NCBI GenBank assembly: GCA_013290025.1
Contig: JABCYV010000016.1
Span: 1-37,571 of the forward strand
Length of the DNA stretch: 37,571 nucleotides
Origin: Acidobacteriota bacterium
GTDB taxonomy: Bacteria > Acidobacteriota > Terriglobia > Terriglobales > Acidobacteriaceae
Direction of reading: 5' to 3'
A model generated the notes under the pieces. The model worked only from the letters and a program-made list of their open reading frames with translations. It was not told where the DNA came from and ran no database searches. The stretch's first letter is position 1. Each line of letters starts with the position of its first letter. Below are positions 32,532 to 37,571 of this stretch, piece by piece. Both the position numbers and the translations under genes were made by a program.

Positions 32532-34790
32532 TCAGGGACACGGTGGAGTGCTGCTTCCGTCCTTGTGCAACTCTTCGTTCAATTTTGCCAGCAACGCCGT
32601 CCGCTGCTCCGTACTCAATTCGCGCTGCAGCTCCTCAAGTGCCAAGGCGACAATGTGGTAGTGATGAGCGCCGCAGTACTTCGGATCCGATGTCACATCC
32701 AGCCACACCTTGTGCATGAGTTCCAGATCCTGGGGACGCATGCGTGGCGTGTGCGGCCCCAGTGGATATTCGCGGATGGTGCCGTCGGGCAAATGGACTT
32801 CCAGCGTGATCCGTGGCCGCGGTTCCGGTAGCTTCTCCCATGCGTCTCCAGTCCGTTTAGCCTGCTCATCCGCGGTAAGTTTATTGGAGAGGCCGCACAC
32901 AATCCGGCTTGAATCCAGCCGCTGTGCGGTCAAAACGATCGCATCAAACACATCGCTCCCAGGGACCACGAGCAATGAGACTGGCCTGCCTTCCTTTTCG
33001 GCCGCGGCGACGGCAGCGGTAAACAGTTCCTGCTCGTAGTGGTCGAAAATTTCGCCGGCGTCGAGTTCGGCGCTACCAGTGAAGGAGTGTTCCCGATGGT
33101 AGAGCCGCACCGTCATCACCACCACGTCCTGTCGGGTGGTGTCGGTGCGCCGCAGGACCTCGCGGAGGTAATAAAGATTCTTCGGATCGCGAACTGCAAC
33201 CAGAATACTCCCCGGCCGCGCTCCTAGAGCGCCGCTGCCCAGTTCCTGGTTCCCGTAGACGCGGAATTGGTCCAAGTTCTCCGGTTTGCCGTGCCGCGCT
33301 TTGGTCACCCGATGTTCAGAGTAGGAAAAAAGACCAAAGAAAATCAGGCTGAATGTAACTCCGGCAATAGTCGCCTCCGACTTTGTGAGCAAGTTCACCA
33401 AGGCGGTCGTCAACAGTACAGCGGAGATCAGGATCAGTCCAATCGGTACTTCGCGTCCTCCCACGTGAAAATTGCCTGGTACCTTCCATTGGCGATTTCC
33501 GGGCTCGGTATAGCGCAGGACCAATACCGCTAAGGACTTCAGGGCGAAACTCCAGATCACGCCGAACGCATAGAGACCCGCTAGGACGAACACATTGCCG
33601 CGGCTGGCAATGATGGTCAACAACTGCATGCCGACAATTAGGTTGATGATGCGGTAGCTGGTGCCGTAGCGCGGGTGCGGCTTCTGAAAAGCGTCAGTCA
33701 GAACGCCGTCCTCCGCCACCCGGTTCAGCACCCCGTTAGCGCCTACGATGGAGGTGTTCTGAGCGCCTGCCAGAATCAGGACCCCCACCAGTACGACGAA
33801 ACCGTGGAATGCCACCTTGGCCCAGGTTGGACCCGCAAGGTACAAAGTGATGCCGCCAATTAAATTGGCAAAGTATTCCGGCCTCACCTTGTCCGGAATC
33901 ATCATGACCGCAAAGAAGGAAACCAGCGAAGTAAACAGCAGGCTGTAAATGAAGATCACCAAGCCCGTCTTTTCCAGATTCTTCAGCTTGGGATGTTCGA
34001 TCTCACGATTGACCTGGGCCAGCGTTTCTTCCCCGCTCATGGCTAGGACTGAATGGCCAAAACCCACGAACAGGATGATCAACGTCAGATGACTGATCCA
34101 AGTCCCATTTAGCCAGCCCAAAGATTCCTTGTTGAGAAGAACCACTCCTGGGTGCAGGGGATTCGGGGGTAGCTGGATCGTCGGGCCGCGGAAAATTGTG
34201 AACACACACCACAGAATTAGCAACACCACCATCACGGTGGTAATCACCATGATCTGTACGGCCTTCTCGCTGGATTCGTGGATGCCCTGCACGTTTTTTC
34301 GCCAGAAATAAAGCACGACTAGCACCCCGAACACTGCCGCAAAGCTGTTCTCGGGAAAATTCGGAAAAGGGTGGTGGAGATAGCGACCGATGTCCTCGAT
34401 AAATCCCGCCAGGTACTGGCCCGCCGAAACCGCACTGATGGGCCCGGTCAGTACATAATCAAAGAGCAGGGCTGAGACTGAAAACTTGGCCAGCGTACCG
34501 CCCATGGCCTCCTTGACCACGCGGTACACGCCGCCGCGTACGAACATGCTGCTGGACTCGATATAGAGCGCGCGGACGGCGTAGCTGAACAGCATCACCG
34601 CCAGGATGAACCAGGGTGCGCTCTTGCCAATGACCTTTTCGGCATCGCCGCCTGCGTAGTAAGCGGACGACGCCAGATCTGACAGCACGATCGCCGCCGC
34701 CCGCCAGAAAGATATGAACGTCAGCATCACCGTGGTGGCGACGAAGACTTTGACGGCCGGGCGCTTGACGTTCTGAATGGATGAAGACAT
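32532..34790 (-). CDS. APC-superfamily permease with long soluble C-terminal domain
   Basis: A 752-residue protein. Residues about 10-490 contain roughly 12 hydrophobic segments of an APC-type transporter (SDLASSAYYAGGDAEKVIG, ESSSMFVRGGVYRVVKEAMG, FGHSVLAMSGEETLAQVNRE). Residues about 520-752 are soluble. They begin with a strand-helix pattern (GSILVAVRDPKNLYYLREVL) resembling the universal-stress-protein fold and end in a charged, helical tail. The substrate is unknown; amino acids are the usual family substrates. ATG 34790 sits in the middle of three same-strand genes (RDD protein, this gene, gltX) with gaps of 73 and 35 bp. Confidence 0.92.
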   Translation of the reverse strand: MSSSIQNVKRPAVKVFVATTVMLTFISFWRAAAIVLSDLASSAYYAGGDAEKVIGKSAPWFILAVMLFSYAVRALYIESSSMFVRGGVYRVVKEAMGGTLAKFSVSALLFDYVLTGPISAVSAGQYLAGFIEDIGRYLHHPFPNFPENSFAAVFGVLVVLYFWRKNVQGIHESSEKAVQIMVITTVMVVLLILWCVFTIFRGPTIQLPPNPLHPGVVLLNKESLGWLNGTWISHLTLIILFVGFGHSVLAMSGEETLAQVNREIEHPKLKNLEKTGLVIFIYSLLFTSLVSFFAVMMIPDKVRPEYFANLIGGITLYLAGPTWAKVAFHGFVVLVGVLILAGAQNTSIVGANGVLNRVAEDGVLTDAFQKPHPRYGTSYRIINLIVGMQLLTIIASRGNVFVLAGLYAFGVIWSFALKSLAVLVLRYTEPGNRQWKVPGNFHVGGREVPIGLILISAVLLTTALVNLLTKSEATIAGVTFSLIFFGLFSYSEHRVTKARHGKPENLDQFRVYGNQELGSGALGARPGSILVAVRDPKNLYYLREVLRRTDTTRQDVVVMTVRLYHREHSFTGSAELDAGEIFDHYEQELFTAAVAAAEKEGRPVSLLVVPGSDVFDAIVLTAQRLDSSRIVCGLSNKLTADEQAKRTGDAWEKLPEPRPRITLEVHLPDGTIREYPLGPHTPRMRPQDLELMHKVWLDVTSDPKYCGAHHYHIVALALEELQRELSTEQRTALLAKLNEELHKDGSSTPPCP

Positions 34791-34863
34791 GATTTGCGCT
34801 AGAAGGGCGCAAACTTAAAAATTTAACATATCGGTGGAGAGAAAGCTTGCAGAGTGGCGTCCA

Positions 34864-36087
34864 TCACTCTTTCGGCGCCATGTAGGTATGGGTGATACGG
34901 TCGTGCCAACAGAGCCGATCTTCGTCGAGGAAGCACCAGGCGTAGCCCAATCCCAACGAAACTCCAGAGAGGACCGAGGCGAGCACTCGCCAACGGCGGA
35001 GTCGACGGGGAGCAGTCGTACCGTCGAACCGGCGGAGCTGCAGGCCGGCCAACTTCAACCCAGGACTTATTCCGCTATACACCAAGAGCAGGTATTGGTA
35101 GGCGACCCAAAAGAGTCCTATGAGTACCAGCGCCGTGCCTACCGCTGGTTGTAATGCCGGTACTTGCCTGGTGAGCCTCAGGAAAATGTAGACGAATACT
35201 GCGACAGCGCAAGCTACAAGCACACCATCGATCGCAACCGCCGCGAGGCGCCGCGACATAGAAGCTGACTGCAGCGGCATCTCAAATCCAGGTCGCTTTT
35301 CGCACGGTGGTTGTTCGGCCGGTTCAATCAGAATACCCCCCAACGCGGGTGGCGTAGGGACGACCTCCGGCGCCTCCAGAATGCGTGGATGATCGAGCAT
35401 AGGCTCGGCCAGCTCGTCGAAACGGCTCGGAGCCGCGGATGAGCGTGGAAATTCAATGATCTTCGCAGGCGTCTCCGCGCCTACGGCCGATTTGAAGGCA
35501 GGACGGGTGCGGTGAGCACTCTGAACTGCAACCGGTGGCTCGACTAGGCTGGATGGGGTGACTCCCACCTCCTGATCCTCTTCGAATTTCAAGCGCAGCG
35601 AGGGATAGCGCGGTGCCCGTGGTCGGCGCCGGGCACGGTAGTTGTTCAACCGGGCGGCCACTTCCTGTCGCCAGCGCTCGGGGTTTCCTTCTTCTTGGAG
35701 GCCCCCTTGCGCAGGGGGCGCTGTTGACTTTTTTGCAGGCTCCGCTGATTTGTCAGCCTGCGCTGTCGTGATGAGATCTTGGGTATCAAGCTCGGCCGAC
35801 GGTACCCCGTTCTGGGATTCGACACTGTATTGAATCGAGGCATCCCCTTTCCGCCCCGTTATTGTTGTCGCATCAGTTTCGGTTTCTCCTTCTACCACAA
35901 ACCGAGGCTGTGGGCCCTGTTCCAGGCTGGCACTGAATTGCTGTTCGCTGGCATCGTATGCTTCTGGGTCGATCAGCGTGGAAGGACGCGTGCTGACACC
36001 CGCTACAACATCGGGTTCAAACCTGGATCTCATGGTGGGACGAGTTGGCGCGCGATCTTGCGAATTCCCGATGACGGGCCCGCACAC
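34864..36087 (-). CDS. RDD-family membrane protein with long disordered N-terminus
   Basis: Up to 407 residues. The C-terminal 140 residues form an RDD domain: the opening SMSRRLAAVAIDGVLVACAVAVF with the Arg and Asp hallmarks, a second hydrophobic pair (GTALVLIGLFWVAYQYLLLV), then GISPGLKLAGLQLRRFDG, and the final Asp-containing DRLCWHDRITHTY. The first 270 residues are rich in Pro, Ala, Glu, Ser and Thr and have no predictable fold. A basic stretch (RARRRPRAPRYPSLRLKFEED) lies in the middle. The start is uncertain: GTG 36087 and ATG 36033 are in frame, and neither has a good ribosome site. The RDD family is linked to transport or membrane stress, but most members have unknown roles. Confidence 0.88.
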   Translation of the reverse strand: MCGPVIGNSQDRAPTRPTMRSRFEPDVVAGVSTRPSTLIDPEAYDASEQQFSASLEQGPQPRFVVEGETETDATTITGRKGDASIQYSVESQNGVPSAELDTQDLITTAQADKSAEPAKKSTAPPAQGGLQEEGNPERWRQEVAARLNNYRARRRPRAPRYPSLRLKFEEDQEVGVTPSSLVEPPVAVQSAHRTRPAFKSAVGAETPAKIIEFPRSSAAPSRFDELAEPMLDHPRILEAPEVVPTPPALGGILIEPAEQPPCEKRPGFEMPLQSASMSRRLAAVAIDGVLVACAVAVFVYIFLRLTRQVPALQPAVGTALVLIGLFWVAYQYLLLVYSGISPGLKLAGLQLRRFDGTTAPRRLRRWRVLASVLSGVSLGLGYAWCFLDEDRLCWHDRITHTYMAPKE

Positions 36088-36239
36088 GATTCCTTATCAC
36101 GGCGGCCTTGGTTTGTCATCTGCTACTGGCGCCTTCATTAGTTACCAGCCGGTTGCCTTTCTCCCAACTACTATTGATCTCGCGCAAATCGGTAAGGCGA
36201 TGCCCGCAACGCGCAAACCCACTGTATTAGAATGAACTT

Positions 36240-37094
36240 GTGTCCGTGCCCGAACATCTCGCCTCAAAGCAGGCTACGCTGGACGCGCGGCTTCGAGCCA
36301 TGGGTCGCACTCTCATCGCTTACTCCGGAGGAGTGGACTCCGGATTCCTGGCGTGGGTTGCCCACCAGTCGCTGGGGACCGGCATGCTGGCAGTGATCGC
36401 TGATTCGCCCAGCCTAGCCCGCACCCATTTGGCTGACGCAATTGCCTTTGCTCACGAACATGAGATTCCGCTGGAGGTCATTAGCACCGCCGAACTCGAC
36501 CGTCCGGAATACACCCGTAACGATGCTTTCCGTTGCTTCCATTGCAAAGATGAGCTATTCAATGTGATGGAGGAGGTTCGCCGCGGACGCAGTTTCGATC
36601 TCATCGCCTACGGCGTCAACCTGGATGATCAGGGCGACTTCCGCCCCGGTCAACTTGCCGCTGAACAGCACCGGGTCGCGGCGCCTCTACGAGACGCCGG
36701 TTTGACCAAGGCCGACGTTCGAGAACTCGCGCGCGCGGCCGGCTTACGCATCTGGGACAAAGCCGCTTCGGCATGCTTATCGTCACGCGTTGAGTACGGA
36801 CGTCCCGTCACTCGCGAGATTCTAGGGATCGTCGAGCAGGGAGAAGATGCTCTTCGGGGTCTTGGGTTCCGTCAGTTCCGGGTCCGTCACCATGGCGACA
36901 TCGTACGGATCGAGATCGCGCGCGATGAGCTGCCCCTTGCGTTAACTCCGCAAAAGGCCACTGAGTTTACTCAGATCTTCAAGGCCCTGGGCTTTAAGTT
37001 TGTGACCCTCGACCTCGAAGGTTTCCGCTCCGGCTCCATGAACACCCTGCTGCCACCCGCCCTGCTTACGCGCAGCCGCAAGTCTGGCAGCTGA
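36240..37094 (+). CDS. larE: LarE-like ATP-dependent sulfur transferase (PP-loop)
   Basis: A 284-residue LarE family protein. LarE activates pyridinium dicarboxylate mononucleotide with ATP and donates sulfur during synthesis of the nickel-pincer cofactor of lactate racemase. The PP-loop SGGVDS is at residues 29-34. FRCFHCKDELF follows, and Cys 179 in ASACLSSRV sits where the sacrificial Cys of LarE is expected. Length matches. GTG 36240 is used, as no ATG precedes the PP-loop at the right distance. The partner genes larA, larB and larC are not in this window, so the enzyme either acts in a dispersed pathway or has another substrate. Confidence 0.9.
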   Translation: MSVPEHLASKQATLDARLRAMGRTLIAYSGGVDSGFLAWVAHQSLGTGMLAVIADSPSLARTHLADAIAFAHEHEIPLEVISTAELDRPEYTRNDAFRCFHCKDELFNVMEEVRRGRSFDLIAYGVNLDDQGDFRPGQLAAEQHRVAAPLRDAGLTKADVRELARAAGLRIWDKAASACLSSRVEYGRPVTREILGIVEQGEDALRGLGFRQFRVRHHGDIVRIEIARDELPLALTPQKATEFTQIFKALGFKFVTLDLEGFRSGSMNTLLPPALLTRSRKSGS

Positions 37095-37180
37095 AATTGA
37101 TCGCGCGGAATGCGGTCACAACCCGCATGGTCAGGCCCTTCGTCGCGCTCGCTATGAGATAATCTTGTTTTGCCACACAA

Positions 37181-37571
37181 ATGTATAGGCGGTTTATAGT
37201 GACGCTTTTGCGACGTTCCGCTGTTGTGATCCTGCTCATTTGCCTGGGTTGTTCAGCTGAATCGGCGCCACCGGACGTTACCAAACGGATCGAACGACAT
37301 GTGCGTGCCTATTACAACGTTCCGCCCAACGTCAATGTCACGATCAGCCCTCTAAAAGCCAGCGACTTCCCGAATTACGACACTCTGACCATCACCTTCG
37401 ACAGCGGGACCAAGAAGCAGAATTACGATTTCCTGCTTTCCAAAGACGGTCAGACACTGATTCGCATGACTAAACTCGACCTCACCAAAGATCCTTACGC
37501 CGAAGTCATGAAGAAAATTGATGTAAGTGGGCGACCGACTCGCGGCAACAAGGATGCCAAGGTGGTCGCGG
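37181..37571 (+). CDS. thioredoxin/DsbA-like lipoprotein, N-terminal part (3' partial)
   Basis: An open frame that runs off the right edge and gives 130 codons in the window. It starts MYRRFIVTLLRRSAVVILLI and has a lipobox CLGC, so the mature protein begins SAESAPPD and is membrane-anchored. The rest (RIERHVRAYYNVPPNVNVTI, LTITFDSGTKKQNYDFLLSK, KIDVSGRPTRGNKDAKVV) resembles the linker and strand just before the CxxC of a DsbA-like thioredoxin domain in Acidobacteria, as I recall it. The catalytic part is not visible, so this function is an inference. Start ATG 37181 or GTG 37199. Confidence 0.75.
   Translation, partial: MYRRFIVTLLRRSAVVILLICLGCSAESAPPDVTKRIERHVRAYYNVPPNVNVTISPLKASDFPNYDTLTITFDSGTKKQNYDFLLSKDGQTLIRMTKLDLTKDPYAEVMKKIDVSGRPTRGNKDAKVVA

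Noticed and set aside
1-37571. CRISPR arrays, prophage, insertion sequence with transposase, or defence system
   Set aside because: No regularly spaced repeats, integrase, transposase, capsid or known defence proteins were seen in either strand.

Overview
The window looks like a chromosomal segment of a soil-type Acidobacteriota (Terriglobia-like) bacterium. That placement is an inference from gene style, not from a marker search. The evidence is: GC-rich sequence; Gly/Val/Pro-rich linkers; sulfatase-TPR fusions; DinB paralogues; many exported proteins of unknown role; and interspersed short palindromic repeats including a TGTCATTCCGAGCGAA-type element. I see no phage genes, transposase, CRISPR array, rRNA or complete tRNA. 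Housekeeping genes (rpmB, gltX, a bifunctional rel/spoT, uvrD/pcrA) are interleaved with single accessory genes.

Layout. 1-5254: the end of a PP2C/SpoIIE-type phosphatase (cut by the left edge); then on the minus strand an exported DUF4139-like coiled-coil protein, a Kelch-type exported protein, an isoprenylcysteine-methyltransferase-like membrane protein and a DinB protein. 5357-9275: a sulfatase/phosphotransferase-fold protein fused to TPRs (+), a second DinB protein (-) and an exported alkaline-phosphatase-superfamily protein (-). 9513-11096: a small OB-fold lipoprotein, an unrecognised basic protein, a cold-shock protein and a stand-alone response-regulator receiver that carries a frameshift. 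11317-15438: a divergent pair made of an M1-like metallopeptidase and a TPR/gluzincin protein.

15498-21562 (all minus): a cluster read as amino-acid permease, adenosine deaminase, amidohydrolase, Asp/Glu racemase and radical SAM protein. The middle three are tightly spaced and probably co-transcribed, which suggests scavenging of nucleosides and amino-acid derivatives. 21630-25137: UvrD/PcrA helicase followed by a tiny very basic protein, and a DUF971 protein bracketed by inverted copies of an interspersed repeat. 25479-27563: rpmB, an FKBP prolyl isomerase, RidA and a CPBP-type membrane protease. 27681-32496: Rel/SpoT, a TIGR01777-type epimerase and gltX. 32532-36087: a permease with a long soluble tail and an RDD membrane protein, lying upstream of gltX on the same strand. 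36240-37571: LarE-like sulfur transferase, and the start of a lipoprotein that probably belongs to the thioredoxin/DsbA group (cut by the right edge).

I found no clearly new multi-gene system. The best leads are the one-base frameshift in the receiver gene with its correct reading still present in the next frame, altered catalytic motifs in three exported hydrolases, a 53-residue basic protein next to uvrD, a 145-bp MITE-like element, and the permease-deaminase-amidohydrolase-racemase cluster.
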